Shown one piece after another: positions 24,075 to 32,724 of a DNA stretch of 64,000 bases. Within the stretch, counting starts at the first letter, position 1, and every line of letters begins with the position of its first letter. A model generated the notes under the pieces. It was not told the origin of the DNA. It worked only from the letters and a program-made list of their open reading frames with translations, and searched no databases. The stretch is from JANPCX01 sp966211815. GTDB lineage: Bacteria > Pseudomonadota > Gammaproteobacteria > Burkholderiales > Burkholderiaceae_C. The position numbers were made by a program, and so were the translations under genes. The stretch is from assembly GCA_966211815.1 (NCBI GenBank), contig CBIHOD010000001.1, forward strand, positions 1-64,000, read 5' to 3'.

Positions 24075-24314
24075 AAACAGCGCCAACAAGATCAATTCCG
24101 GTTTCGAGGTCACGAGCAAGCGACGCAAGGGCTTCCCGTCTGAGACCCAGGTCAAGCGGGGCCTGCGTGTCGTCCACGGCGACAAGCACCTGCAAGAGAA
24201 GCTCGGCCGCAACGACCCTTGCCCTTGCGGCTCCGGCCGCTGCTTTCAAGCGCTGCTGCCTGCGCAGCGGCTGCTTTCGACGGCGCGCTGCGCAGTGACT
24301 ACCACCGCGATTGA
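24075..24314 (+). pseudogene. SEC-C motif protein, frameshifted
   Basis: The region encodes a roughly 78-residue protein with NKINSGFEVTSKRRKGFPSE, then QVKRGLRVVHGD and the zinc-binding SEC-C motif GRNDPCPCGSG followed by RFKRCC and GCFDG. To read it through, three single-base corrections are needed: near 24080, at CTTTCAAG (about 24243) and at CTTTCGAC (about 24274). Two look like an extra T in a T-run. SEC-C motifs bind zinc and often occur in nucleic-acid- or ribosome-related proteins. It sits between tRNA-Leu and tRNA-Glu. Whether this is true decay or homopolymer sequencing error cannot be told here. Confidence 0.7.
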
Positions 24315-24356
24315 CCGCCCGGTCCTCACCCATTCTTTGGGAGCTGGCCGGGCGGT
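24314..24356 (+). other. 9-bp GC stem between SEC-C gene and tRNA-Glu
   Basis: ACCGCCCGG pairs with CCGGGCGGT around a 25-base loop right after the SEC-C stop. There is no T-run. The following bases up to 24537 contain further short dyads but no tRNA or gene I can support. Confidence 0.35.
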
Positions 24357-24537
24357 AAGAGGTCGGCTTGCTACGCCGTAGCCGGTGCGAAAGCGCCGCA
24401 CAGGTTCGCTCATGACAGTCCATCGGGCCGTCATGGACATGCCGATGGCACGGGCCGAACGCAGCGCAGGCCGAGGGATCCGCATTGCGGATTCCTAGCA
24501 ACCCTTTGCTCTCCGCCAATTCATCCATCCATTCATG

Positions 24538-24613
24538 GTCTCGTTCGTCTAGCGGTTCAGGACACGACGCTTTCTACGTTGAAACACGGGTTCGACTCCC
24601 GTACGGGACGCCA
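24538..24613 (+). tRNA. tRNA-Glu(TTC)
   Basis: This 76-nt cloverleaf has acceptor GTCTCGT/ACGGGAC. The anticodon arm CGACG-CTTTCTA-CGTTG carries anticodon TTC, with a T arm ACGGG-TTCGACT-CCCGT and encoded CCA. The D arm GTCT...AGGAC fits tRNA-Glu. It is the last tRNA of the array. Confidence 0.83.
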
Positions 24614-24700
24614 TCAACAACCTGGGCTCAGGAAGGGCGAGGACGCCGCGCGTCTTCCTTCCGCCCCCGACACTGAGGGAAGAGAAAAGAGGAACCCCCG

Positions 24701-25276
24701 ATGCACCACCCCCACCACCACCACGTCCTGCAACTGGACATCCAAGGCACGCCCCAGCGGTGGATCACGCTGGAGCAGGCGGCGTCCCACTACGCCACCG
24801 GCACGGTGGCGTGGGTGGACGGCGCCGAGCCCCTGCGCACCTTGCGCGGCGGCGTCAACGCGGCCACCGGCCGCCAGTCGCTGATCGAGGTGCACCCCAT
24901 CGTCGCGCTGCGGGGCGCGTCGCGCGTCAACCTGTTCGACGTCACCCCGTCGTTCGCCAAGCGCAAGCTGTTCCGCCGCGACCGTTTCGCCTGCGCTTAT
25001 TGCGGGCTGTGTTTCCAGGAGCAGGATCTGCAATGCGAGCACATCGTGCCGGAGTCGCGCGGCGGCCGCTGGGCGTGGATGAACCTCGTCACCGCGTGCG
25101 CCCCGTGCAATGGCCGCAAGGCAGACCGCACGCCGGACGAGGCCGGCATGCCGCTGCTCTACCTGCCCTACGTGCCCAGCCGCTTCGAGGACTTCCTGCT
25201 CGAAGGCCGCCACATCCGTGCCGACGTGCACGAGTGGCTGGCGGCGCGGCTGCCGAAGGGTTCGCGGCTGAGCTAG
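24701..25276 (+). CDS. HNH endonuclease
   Basis: This 191-residue protein has a C-terminal HNH nuclease domain: zinc pairs CAYC (98-101) and CAPC (133-136), the Glu-His pair at 113-114 in CEHIVPESRGG, Asn128 and CNGRKADRTP. The N-terminal 85 residues form a separate small domain. The first residues are HHPHHHH, an unusual natural His run. Its start follows AGAGGA and the gene ends in an intrinsic terminator, which closes the tRNA array transcript. HNH genes are common in phage and mobile tRNA arrays, so a role in mobility or in nicking is plausible but inferred. Confidence 0.85.
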   Translation: MHHPHHHHVLQLDIQGTPQRWITLEQAASHYATGTVAWVDGAEPLRTLRGGVNAATGRQSLIEVHPIVALRGASRVNLFDVTPSFAKRKLFRRDRFACAYCGLCFQEQDLQCEHIVPESRGGRWAWMNLVTACAPCNGRKADRTPDEAGMPLLYLPYVPSRFEDFLLEGRHIRADVHEWLAARLPKGSRLS

Positions 25277-25293
25277 CTTGTGATGCATGCCTG

Positions 25294-25320
25294 AGGGCGC
25301 CGTTTCGGCGCCCTTTTTTT
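25294..25320 (+). terminator. Intrinsic terminator after the HNH gene
   Basis: AGGGCGCC and GGCGCCCT form an eight-base stem with a five-base loop, followed by a run of seven T. This is a strong Rho-independent terminator that closes the array and HNH unit. Confidence 0.9.
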
Positions 25321-25423
25321 CAGGCCGTGGCAAACATCACGGACGGGCGGGCCGACAGGCCGGGCACCGCGCGCGGCGGCCGGGGCCGACCGCAGAATCT
25401 CGCCCGGAAGGGAAGGACGAAAA

Positions 25424-26059
25424 ATGGATGACACCAAACGGCGCCGGCTGACCGAGATTTACGCCCGGATGCCCACGCGCGAGATCGAACGCCGGCTGGC
25501 GCGCGGCGGGCTGGTGCCCGAGGCGCGGCAGGTCGCGGCCGACATGCTCAAGGCCCGGCGTGAATCGGGCAAGCCGGGTCCGGCGCCGGTCGATCTGGAG
25601 GATGAGGCGTTCGAACAGAAGAAGGTCCGTTCCGCCCGCGGCGCGGTGCTGCTCTTCGTCGTGTTGCTTGCGCTGGCCAGCGGCCTGGGCTACCTGTTCC
25701 TCGACGCCTACCTGTTCGCCTTGATTTTCGGATTCATCGTCCTGCCCGCCCTGGCGGGGCTCCTGGGCAAGGCGTTTCCGCGCGCGATGAGGATCATCGG
25801 CTGGTTAGCGGTCGCGTCGCCGGTCGGGCTGTGGGGCTATGCCTGGAGCCAGGGCGCCTTGTCCTGGAAGGCGGTGAGCTACTCGCCCGTGGGGCCACTC
25901 ATCACTTATGTGGGGCTGTTCATCCTCTCGGCCTTCGGGATGGCGATCGGCGCCGGTTTGCTCGCCGGCGCCAGCCACTCGGGCTCATGGCTCGGCTTCA
26001 TCGATCAATTGAAAGCACGGCAGGAGGCCGCTTTCGACAAACTGGATCGGCGCGGCTGA
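25424..26059 (+). CDS. Membrane protein of unknown function
   Basis: This 211-residue protein has a hydrophilic N-terminal third (1-70) with a helix LARGGLVPEARQVAADMLKA. Four to five hydrophobic helices follow between 72 and 185, then a charged C-terminal tail. The N-terminal pattern resembles the short amphipathic modules of many small membrane proteins and gives no function. A/T-rich bases and GGAAGGACG precede the ATG. It stands alone, after the HNH terminator and before the convergent PEP-CTERM gene. Confidence 0.7.
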   Translation: MDDTKRRRLTEIYARMPTREIERRLARGGLVPEARQVAADMLKARRESGKPGPAPVDLEDEAFEQKKVRSARGAVLLFVVLLALASGLGYLFLDAYLFALIFGFIVLPALAGLLGKAFPRAMRIIGWLAVASPVGLWGYAWSQGALSWKAVSYSPVGPLITYVGLFILSAFGMAIGAGLLAGASHSGSWLGFIDQLKARQEAAFDKLDRRG

Positions 26060-26156
26060 TCCGGGCTCGACCGCGCCGGATGGGCGGGGCGCGCCTCAAC
26101 GGCCGCGTCGATGCGGAAAAGCGGCAAAGCGCCGAGGCCCTGCGCGGTCCGCAAAC

Positions 26157-26750
26157 TCAGCCGCGCTTCGACGCCCCGCGCCTGCCCAAGAGCACGGCCG
26201 GCAAGGCGCCGAGCAGCAGCAGGTGTCCCGACGAAGGTTCCGGGACGCTCAGCCTCGCGAAGGAAGAAGGTTTCGCCCAAACGCTGTGGTTGCCGAAGTC
26301 GATCCGCAAGTCCACCGACAGGGGCGTGGCGGCCGACATTTCATTCAACGCCGAGGGCACGCTCGCGACCAGGGAACCGCCGAAAAGGACGAAGGACACG
26401 AAGTCCAGGCCGTCCGCCCTGCCGGCGGTGGGCCAGGTGTTGATGGCGTTCAGGCCGATGCCCGTGGCGCTGATGTAGCCCGCCGCCCGGGATTCGATGC
26501 CGTCGACGGAGAAGGACACCACGGCGCCGCTGAACACGCCGTCCCAACCCGGCGCGGAGCGGGTGTGGGTTTCGATGACGTAGTCGATGCTGAAGACATT
26601 CCCGGCTTGGGCGAACAGCGGCGGGACGAAGCCGTCCGACACGTGGTCGGCGGTGGATGTCAGCCGCCATGTCTGGAGCCCCGCGTGCGCCGGCGCCGCC
26701 AGGAGGACGCATGCCAGCGCGGCGGTGGCGGCGGCTGGGTGGATGTTCAT
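26157..26750 (-). CDS. PEP-CTERM sorting-signal protein
   Basis: This 197-residue secreted protein has an N-terminal signal peptide (cleavage near residue 23, after AHA). Its beta-rich body contains SIDYVIETHT and DLRIDFGNHSVW. It ends in a classic PEP-CTERM tail: VPEP at about 170, a hydrophobic helix LLLLGALPAVLLG and a terminal Arg cluster. PEP-CTERM proteins are recognised by exosortases and sent to the cell surface. Its ATG overlaps the stop of the exosortase-associated gene upstream, so it is in the XrtH operon, although XrtH normally pairs with IPTL-type tails. Confidence 0.85.
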   Translation of the reverse strand: MNIHPAAATAALACVLLAAPAHAGLQTWRLTSTADHVSDGFVPPLFAQAGNVFSIDYVIETHTRSAPGWDGVFSGAVVSFSVDGIESRAAGYISATGIGLNAINTWPTAGRADGLDFVSFVLFGGSLVASVPSALNEMSAATPLSVDLRIDFGNHSVWAKPSSFARLSVPEPSSGHLLLLGALPAVLLGRRGASKRG

Positions 26751-27430
26751 TGCCGTTCCCCTTTTTCGAATCGAATGGCGGTGTCGGCGCTATCGCGCTC
26801 GCCGGCCCGCACGCCTTGCTCCATGGCGCCGGCCAGGCTCATCTCGACCCACAGGCCCCGCACGAAGCGCCGGTCCAACACCAGCCACAGCACCACGGGC
26901 GCCAGCGGGGTGAGCAGCAGGAAGCCGAACTGGTAGGCGTAGGCGATCAGCTCCAGCGACCATCCTGGCAGGCCGGTCTGCGCCAGCACGTCCGGGCCGC
27001 CGCTGATGGCCACGTCCCGCAACCATTGGAAGCACAGGCTCAACGACTGCAGCGGCCACAGCGCCAGGCTGCCCCACAGCAGTTTCAGCGGCAGTCGCGG
27101 CGGCCTGGATGCCAGCAACAGGGCCCACAGCAGCGCGGCGCCATAGCCGAATGTCCGGTAGTTCACTTCCGGGGTGAGCTGGGCCGCCACCATCCGCCCG
27201 CCCTGGGGCACGAGCACGTCCAGCTGCGTCAGCAGGACGCCGAAGGCGCCGTGGGCCTCCGCGCGCAGCGCCCAGGGGAAGAGCATCCCCATGGCCTCGC
27301 CGGCCAGCGCCACCGCAGGCGCGGCCAGCCAGGGGGCCAGCTGGTGCCACGGCAGCATCAGCGCCACCAGCCAGGCCACGCTCGACGCCAGGAAGCGCCC
27401 GATGCGTGTCCGGGTGGGATGGGCCCGCAC
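26747..27430 (-). CDS. Exosortase H-associated membrane protein
   Basis: This 227-residue, four- to five-helix membrane protein starts at a GTG one base after the exosortase H stop. Features are a leading helix ASSVAWLVALMLPWHQLAPW and a later QSLSLCFQWLRDVAI. Its size and position match the accessory membrane protein that accompanies exosortase H in other genomes. The role is unknown; it may help assemble or partner the exosortase. It overlaps the PEP-CTERM gene by four bases. Confidence 0.75.
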   Translation of the reverse strand: MRAHPTRTRIGRFLASSVAWLVALMLPWHQLAPWLAAPAVALAGEAMGMLFPWALRAEAHGAFGVLLTQLDVLVPQGGRMVAAQLTPEVNYRTFGYGAALLWALLLASRPPRLPLKLLWGSLALWPLQSLSLCFQWLRDVAISGGPDVLAQTGLPGWSLELIAYAYQFGFLLLTPLAPVVLWLVLDRRFVRGLWVEMSLAGAMEQGVRAGERDSADTAIRFEKGERQ

Positions 27431-27431
27431 C

Positions 27432-27941
27432 TCAGCCCCCCTGGCGGGAGCGGCCCGCGCCCGAACGCCGGGCGACGGCGGACACCCACAGCAGCCAGAC
27501 CACCAGCACGTCCAGCATGATCAGCGCCTGCCACACGTAGAGGTGGGCGAATTCGAACACCGCCTTGTCCCATTGGGCCAGGTAGTAGAGGGTGATGATG
27601 CGAAGCAGGTTGGCGGCCTGGATGGCGACGAAACCCAGCGCGATGCCGGCGAACCTGAGCTTCCACGCGGCCGGGAAGGCGCACACCGCGGCGATGAGGA
27701 TCAGCGTCGCCTCCACCCCGTTGCATCCCGCTTCGATGGACACCCCGAACCCGGTGGACCGGCTGCTCAAGACGCGCCCGTGCGAGAACACGTCGGCGTC
27801 GAACGCCGACATCAACGCCGCGCAGGCGCGCGCGACCAGGCCGGTCCAGGGCTGCACCACGGCGTGCTGCACCGGGCCCAGCATCTCCACGCCGAAGAAA
27901 ACGGCCAGCAGGGCCAGGAAGACGAGCGCGAAACGGGTCAT
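27432..27941 (-). CDS. xrtH: Exosortase H (XrtH)
   Basis: This 169-residue membrane protein has the transpeptidase-like catalytic set of exosortases: Cys73 in EAGCNGVEA, Arg114 in NLLRI and His133 in FAHLYVW. Its small size and the neighbouring IPTL-tailed protein identify it as the compact exosortase H. Exosortases cleave C-terminal sorting tails at the inner membrane and probably transfer the protein to a surface molecule. It starts 84 bases after the NHL-repeat gene stop, on the same strand, and is followed at one base by its associated membrane protein. Confidence 0.87.
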   Translation of the reverse strand: MTRFALVFLALLAVFFGVEMLGPVQHAVVQPWTGLVARACAALMSAFDADVFSHGRVLSSRSTGFGVSIEAGCNGVEATLILIAAVCAFPAAWKLRFAGIALGFVAIQAANLLRIITLYYLAQWDKAVFEFAHLYVWQALIMLDVLVVWLLWVSAVARRSGAGRSRQGG

Positions 27942-28025
27942 GGCGTCAAACGCTGCGCCTGGAACGGTTCAGGCCGATGGCACCGCCGGCGCACCGGACG
28001 GCACTGCGCGGCGCCGCCACGGCGG

Positions 28026-31000
28026 TCAACGCGGCTGGCGGCGAGCCACCACGGGCGCGGCAAACGCCAGCAGCATCAAGCTCATCGCGAGCATCGACCA
28101 TGTCGACAACGTCGGGATGGGGTCCGTCGTGGCCGGCACGCCGGGGCCGCCGGGGTCGGCGATGGCGCCGTTGGCCGTGCCGTCGTCGTCGCCCAGCGCG
28201 CCGTCGGTCAAGGGCAGCGTGATGGACAGGCGGTCCGGGCTGATGACCGCACCCGGGAACTGGTGCCAGTGCGGCGTGTCGGCGGGCGATGTCTTGCCGT
28301 ATTTCCAGTACACCGTGCCCGGGGGAAGCTCGGTGGGGTAGGTGATGACCACGCTGGCCGGGCCTGCGCCGCCGGTGAGCGTGAAGTCGTACAGCCCGTG
28401 CGGGAAGGCGTAGCCCGCCGGCGCCGGGTCCGCCGGGGATTTCGGGTGGCCGGTCAGGCCGATGGCGCCCGCGGTGTTGGGCTTGCCGTTGGTGGTGCCG
28501 ACCAGGTCGACGCTCCAGCCTCCGCCGGAGACGGAGACGCTGGTGGACCCGCTGCCCGACCCCGTCTGCGCCATGGGGGCGGAGCAACTGGCCGTCGTGC
28601 CGCCGTTGATGCCGGTGCAGCTCCAGGCCCAATTCGATGCGGCGCTCACGGCGCTGGCGTTGCCAGCGGTGCACAGGTTCGCCGTGGGTTTGAACAGCGC
28701 GGTGACGTTGGCCGCCGGGCCGCAACTTCCATTGGCGAACGCCGGCGTCACGCTGTTGGACGAAGCCGAGGCTGGCCCGGGGCCGGCGACGTTGGTGGCG
28801 GTCACCTGGAAGGTGTAGGCCACGCCATTGGTCAGGCCGGTGACCAGGTGGCTCAAACCCGTGCCCCCGGCATTGCTGTCCGTGCCGCCGGCGGGGCTGG
28901 ACGTGACGGTGTAGCCGGTGATGGCGGAGCCGCCGTCCGACGCCGGCGCGGCGAAGGAGACCGTGGCGCTCGCGTTGCCGGCCACGGCGGCGACGGAGGT
29001 CGGCGCGCCGGGCAGGTTCGCCGGGGTGATCAACCGGATGCGCCGGTTGCCGGTGTCCGACACCAGGATGCCCGCCGTGCCGTACAGGGCCAGGCCTTGC
29101 GGCGTGCTCACCTGGGCGCTGGCGGGCGGGCCGCCATCGCCGCTGAACGCGGCGTTGCCGTCGCCGGCGACGGTGGTGATGGTCCCCCCGGCGTCCACCT
29201 TGCGGACCCGTGAATTGGTGGTGTCCGCGATGTAGAGGTCGCCGTTGGTGTCGACGAGCACCGCCCGCGGCGAGTTCAGTTGCGCGCTGGTGGCCGGGCC
29301 GTTGTCGCCGCCGTAGCCATTGGCACCGTTGCCCGCGACCGTCGTGATGATGCCGGTGGCCTGGGTGATCTTGCGGATGGAACCGTTGGAATAGTCGGTG
29401 ACATAGAGGTTGTCGCTGCCGTCGAACGCCAGGCCGATCGGCGTGTTGAAGGTCGCGGCGGTGGCGGCGCCGCCGTCGCCGCTGAAGTTGGCGGTGCCCG
29501 TGCCGGCGTAGGTGGTGATGGTGCCGCCCGGCGTGACTTTGCGGATGCGGTTGTTGCCGGTGTCGGCGATGTAGGCGTTGCCCAGGCTGTCGAACTTGAT
29601 GTTGAACGGGCCGAAGATCTGCGCGCTGGTGGCCGGGCCGTTGTCCCCGCCGAAGGAGCCGGTGCCGTCGCCCGCGAACGTGGTGATGGTGCCGCCCGGG
29701 GTGACTTTGCGGATGCGGTTGTTGTTGCCGTCGGCGAAGTAGAGGTTGCCCGCCGCGTCCCGCGCGATCCCCAGCGGGGTGTTGATCTGGGCGCTGGTGG
29801 CGGGGCCGTTGTCGCCGCTGAAGCCCGCGACGCCCGTGCCGGCGATGGTGGTGATGGTGCCGCCCGGGGTGACCTTGCGGATGCGGTGGGTGCCGGAATC
29901 GGAGATGTAGGCGTTGCCCGCGTTGTCGAAGACGATGTCCTGCGGGTTGGTGAACTGCGCGTTGGTGATGGGGCCGCCGTCGCCGCCGTAGGTCGCGCTG
30001 CCGGTGCCCGCGAAGGTGGAAATGTTGCCTCCGCTGATCCTGCGCACGCGCAGGTTGCCGGTGTCGCCGACGAAGACCTCGCCAGACCCATTCACCGCGA
30101 TGCCGGCGGGGCTGCTGAGTTGGCCGCTGGTGGCGGCGCCGCCATCCCCGCCGTAGCCGGCGCTGCCGGTGCCGCTGAGGGTGGTGATGATGCCGCCGGT
30201 GCTCACCTTGCGGACGCGGTGGTTGGTGGTGTCGGCGATGTAGAGGTTGCCCGCGCTGTCCAGCGTCAAGGCCTGCGGCGCGCGGATGGTGGCGCTGGTC
30301 GCGGCGCCGTTGTCGCCGCTGAAGCTGGCCGTCCCGGTGCCGGCGAAGGTGGTGATGGTGCCCCCGGTGTTGACCTTGCGGATGCGGTTGTTGCTGGTGT
30401 CGGCGATGTAGAGGTTGCCCAGGCCGTCGACCACGACGCCCCGGGGCGCGTTGATCCGGGTGCCGGTGGCCGCGACGTTGTCAGCCAGGTAGCCGCCCGT
30501 GCCGTTGCCCGCGACGGTGCTGATGTTGCCCGTGCCGGCATCGATCCTGCGGACGCGGTTGTTGCTGGTGTCGGCGATGTACACGTTGCCCGAGCCGTCG
30601 ACCGCCACGCCCTGCGGCGAATTCACCCGGGCCGCCGTGGCCGCCGCGTTGTCCCCGCCGAACGTGCCGGTGCCGTTGCCCGCGATGGTGGAAATGTTGC
30701 CGGTGAGGGCGTCGATCTTGCGGATGCGGTGGTTGGAGGTGTCGGCGATGTAGAGGTTGCCTGCGCCGTCGATCGCGACCCCCTTGGGGCTGTTGAGCCG
30801 GGCATTGAGCGCCGACCCGCCGTCGCCGGAGAAACCCGAGGTGCCGACGCCGGCCACCACCGTCGACAAACCCGTCGCCGGATCGACTTTGCGGATGGTG
30901 TGGTTGCTGCTGTCGGCGAAATACACCACGCCCGCCGGGCTCACAGCGACGCCCGCCGCCCCGACACCCACATTGGTGGCCGTGCCGTTGGGGATGAGGT

Positions 31001-31145
31001 TGCCGCCATAGGTGTTGATCGTGGCCGCCAGGGCCGGATGGGACGCCAACAGCGCGGATGCTGCCAACAAGGCCGCCGCCCAGGGCCGCAAACACGCCAC
31101 GGACAGGCGCAGGACGGTCGGGGCGGCGCTGGATGGAAAGGTCAT
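28026..31145 (-). CDS. NHL-repeat, fibronectin III, IPTL-tailed surface protein
   Basis: This 1039-residue secreted protein has a long signal peptide ending at ALA before ATINTYG. Twelve NHL beta-propeller repeats, each with a core like NLYIADTSNNRIRKV, run to about residue 700. A fibronectin type III domain (PGAPTSVAAVAGNASATVSF) follows, then a cysteine-containing segment and a choice-of-anchor-U-like domain ending near DPGGPGVPA. The C-terminus is IPTLSTWSMLAMSLML plus a basic end, the IPTL-CTERM sorting signal cut by exosortase H. XrtH lies immediately downstream. The start ATG 31145 is chosen because the signal peptide begins there. It is probably a surface adhesin or matrix protein. Confidence 0.88.
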   Translation of the reverse strand: MTFPSSAAPTVLRLSVACLRPWAAALLAASALLASHPALAATINTYGGNLIPNGTATNVGVGAAGVAVSPAGVVYFADSSNHTIRKVDPATGLSTVVAGVGTSGFSGDGGSALNARLNSPKGVAIDGAGNLYIADTSNHRIRKIDALTGNISTIAGNGTGTFGGDNAAATAARVNSPQGVAVDGSGNVYIADTSNNRVRRIDAGTGNISTVAGNGTGGYLADNVAATGTRINAPRGVVVDGLGNLYIADTSNNRIRKVNTGGTITTFAGTGTASFSGDNGAATSATIRAPQALTLDSAGNLYIADTTNHRVRKVSTGGIITTLSGTGSAGYGGDGGAATSGQLSSPAGIAVNGSGEVFVGDTGNLRVRRISGGNISTFAGTGSATYGGDGGPITNAQFTNPQDIVFDNAGNAYISDSGTHRIRKVTPGGTITTIAGTGVAGFSGDNGPATSAQINTPLGIARDAAGNLYFADGNNNRIRKVTPGGTITTFAGDGTGSFGGDNGPATSAQIFGPFNIKFDSLGNAYIADTGNNRIRKVTPGGTITTYAGTGTANFSGDGGAATAATFNTPIGLAFDGSDNLYVTDYSNGSIRKITQATGIITTVAGNGANGYGGDNGPATSAQLNSPRAVLVDTNGDLYIADTTNSRVRKVDAGGTITTVAGDGNAAFSGDGGPPASAQVSTPQGLALYGTAGILVSDTGNRRIRLITPANLPGAPTSVAAVAGNASATVSFAAPASDGGSAITGYTVTSSPAGGTDSNAGGTGLSHLVTGLTNGVAYTFQVTATNVAGPGPASASSNSVTPAFANGSCGPAANVTALFKPTANLCTAGNASAVSAASNWAWSCTGINGGTTASCSAPMAQTGSGSGSTSVSVSGGGWSVDLVGTTNGKPNTAGAIGLTGHPKSPADPAPAGYAFPHGLYDFTLTGGAGPASVVITYPTELPPGTVYWKYGKTSPADTPHWHQFPGAVISPDRLSITLPLTDGALGDDDGTANGAIADPGGPGVPATTDPIPTLSTWSMLAMSLMLLAFAAPVVARRQPR
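29150..30960 (-). repeat. Tandem NHL-coding repeats of about 165 bp
   Basis: The body of the NHL gene consists of about a dozen diverged tandem copies of a roughly 165-bp unit, each encoding an ADTxNxRIRKV core and a following FSGDNGxATxA segment. Such arrays are prone to slippage, so copy number may vary between strains. Confidence 0.85.
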
Positions 31146-31438
31146 GAGGTCCACTCGGTTCGGTTCGACATTCGCCGGGGGATCGGTTCGGCCCGTCCGC
31201 CTGCTGCCGGCGCCCACCGCCGGGTTTCGGGAATGCCATGTTTTTGCCGGCGCCCAGTGTAGGCAGTGGGGCGGTGCGCCAAGCGCCGGAGAAACGCCGG
31301 GACTGGGATATGGCCGGGTTGTGTGGCTTTTATGGGAAAAGGACCGCGACTCGGCGACGGATCATCTTGTCGCCGCGGCCGCCGGCATTGCGCCGGCCGG
31401 CCTCCTTCAAACCCATCGGCCAGGCGGACGCCGCCGCC

Positions 31439-31912
31439 CTAGCCGCGTTTGCGCCCCACCACCCACGCCACGACCGCCGCGCCCGCGGCGACGACGAGCG
31501 CGTCTTCGACCAGGCCGCTGCGGGTCTGGCCGAAACGCGCCATGGCCTGCTTGCGGCCGGCAAGCGTCAGGTGGGCCAGCGGCACGGCCGTGGCGACAGC
31601 GACCGCCGCGCCGGCCCGCTCCCGGCCCGGGCGCGCCAGGGCAGCGCCGGCGATCCCGGCGCTCATCACGCGGGCCAGCAGTCCGAGGAAAACGGTGCGG
31701 TCGGGCGCGGTCTTCATCTTGTCGCCCGCCAGTTCCCCGGCGCCCATCGCCAAGGCGCCGAACTTCACCACGGGATGGTCCAGCAGCAGGAGGCGCCCCG
31801 GCGTGCGGCGACCCACGAGGCGCGCCAGGGCGATGGCGGCCATGGGCGTCATCGCCCGCGCGCTGGCGACGGCGCCGATCAGGGCGGAGGAAAGCAGGCT
31901 GGGGAACTTCAT
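31439..31912 (-). CDS. DUF4126-type membrane protein
   Basis: This 157-residue membrane protein has about four helices and a pattern like the DUF4126 family: an early ALIGAVASARAMTPMAAIAL, a central KFGALAMGAGELAGDKM and a basic C-terminus. ATG 31912 is preferred because a longer upstream frame adds non-hydrophobic sequence. The family has no established function. It stands alone between the NHL gene and the VOC gene. Confidence 0.75.
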   Translation of the reverse strand: MKFPSLLSSALIGAVASARAMTPMAAIALARLVGRRTPGRLLLLDHPVVKFGALAMGAGELAGDKMKTAPDRTVFLGLLARVMSAGIAGAALARPGRERAGAAVAVATAVPLAHLTLAGRKQAMARFGQTRSGLVEDALVVAAGAAVVAWVVGRKRG

Positions 31913-32164
31913 GGCGGCGGCACCTTGGAATGGGTTCTTAAATCGCCAAGGCGGACGGGCGTTGGCGAACCAGGTCAGATGGCGCCAATCGGCAAACGAC
32001 GTTCCTTGGGCGCCTCGCAACACCCCATCCCCCCCGTCCGTTCAACCCGCTCCGTCCGGGCTGGGGCCCTTGGACCCAGTCGGGACGGGCTTGTCGAAGC
32101 CTTTACACGCCGCGCCTTGATCGCGCCTGGGTGCGCCGAAAACGGGCGGATGTGAACCTTGCTG

Positions 32165-32581
32165 CTAAGCATCCGCGGCGTCGGTGGCCGCCGCCGGGTC
32201 CATCCACAAGATCCCCCACATGTGGCCGTCGGGATCGGCGAGGTCGCGGGTGTACATGAAGCCCAGGTCTTCGACCGGGTTCACATCGGCCTGCCCACCA
32301 TGGGCCGCCGCGGCACGGTTCATCTCGTCCACGGCGCTTCGGCTGTCCATCAGCAGGGACAGCATCGACCCGCACGCCCCGGCCGGCGGGAAGGGCCGCT
32401 GGGTGAGGGTGCGCCACTTGTCGTGCGGTATCAGCATGACGTGGATGGCCTCGCTCCACACCATGCAGGCGGATTGGCCGTCGCTGAACTGCGGGTTCTG
32501 TTCGAACCCCAATGCCTCGTAGAAAGCGATCGAAACCCGGATTTCGGTGATGGGCAGGCTGACGAAGATCATCTTGGTCAT
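32165..32581 (-). CDS. VOC-family (glyoxalase-like) protein
   Basis: This 138-residue protein belongs to the glyoxalase/bleomycin-resistance (vicinal oxygen chelate) fold. The N-terminal half reads FVSLPITEIRVSIAFYEALG and the C-terminal half contains FMYTRDLADPDGHMWGILWM. The DPDGHMWGI ending is typical of the lactoylglutathione lyase-like branch found across proteobacteria. Metal ligands of true glyoxalase are only partly present, so catalytic activity is uncertain. The ATG at 32581 is the obvious start. Downstream, to 31912, there is no gene. Confidence 0.83.
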   Translation of the reverse strand: MTKMIFVSLPITEIRVSIAFYEALGFEQNPQFSDGQSACMVWSEAIHVMLIPHDKWRTLTQRPFPPAGACGSMLSLLMDSRSAVDEMNRAAAAHGGQADVNPVEDLGFMYTRDLADPDGHMWGILWMDPAAATDAADA

Positions 32582-32676
32582 GGTGTTCCTTGGGTTGTCT
32601 GATGACGGGGCGAAGCACCTTCGGACTTTGCGGGCTTCATTCCCACGACGAACGGGCGGGGTCCGGATCGACAACC

Positions 32677-32707
32677 GGGCCAGCTGTATCCTTGGCCCTC
32701 TTTTTTT
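32677..32707 (+). terminator. Hairpin plus T-run before the 47-residue gene
   Basis: GGGCCA pairs with TGGCCC around a ten-base loop and is followed by TCTTTTTTT. It has the form of an intrinsic terminator but sits only 18 bases upstream of a small gene on the same strand, so it could also be an attenuator of that gene. Confidence 0.45.
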
Positions 32708-32724
32708 CAATCGAAAGGACCGAC

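Noticed and set aside
29280..31262. Plus-strand frame of 660 codons antisense to the NHL-repeat gene
   Set aside because: Its repeats simply reflect the NHL repeats on the other strand.
32085..32105. Another copy of the position-1 repeat family
   Set aside because: Only an 11-base core (GCTTGTCGAAG) is shared, too short to claim.
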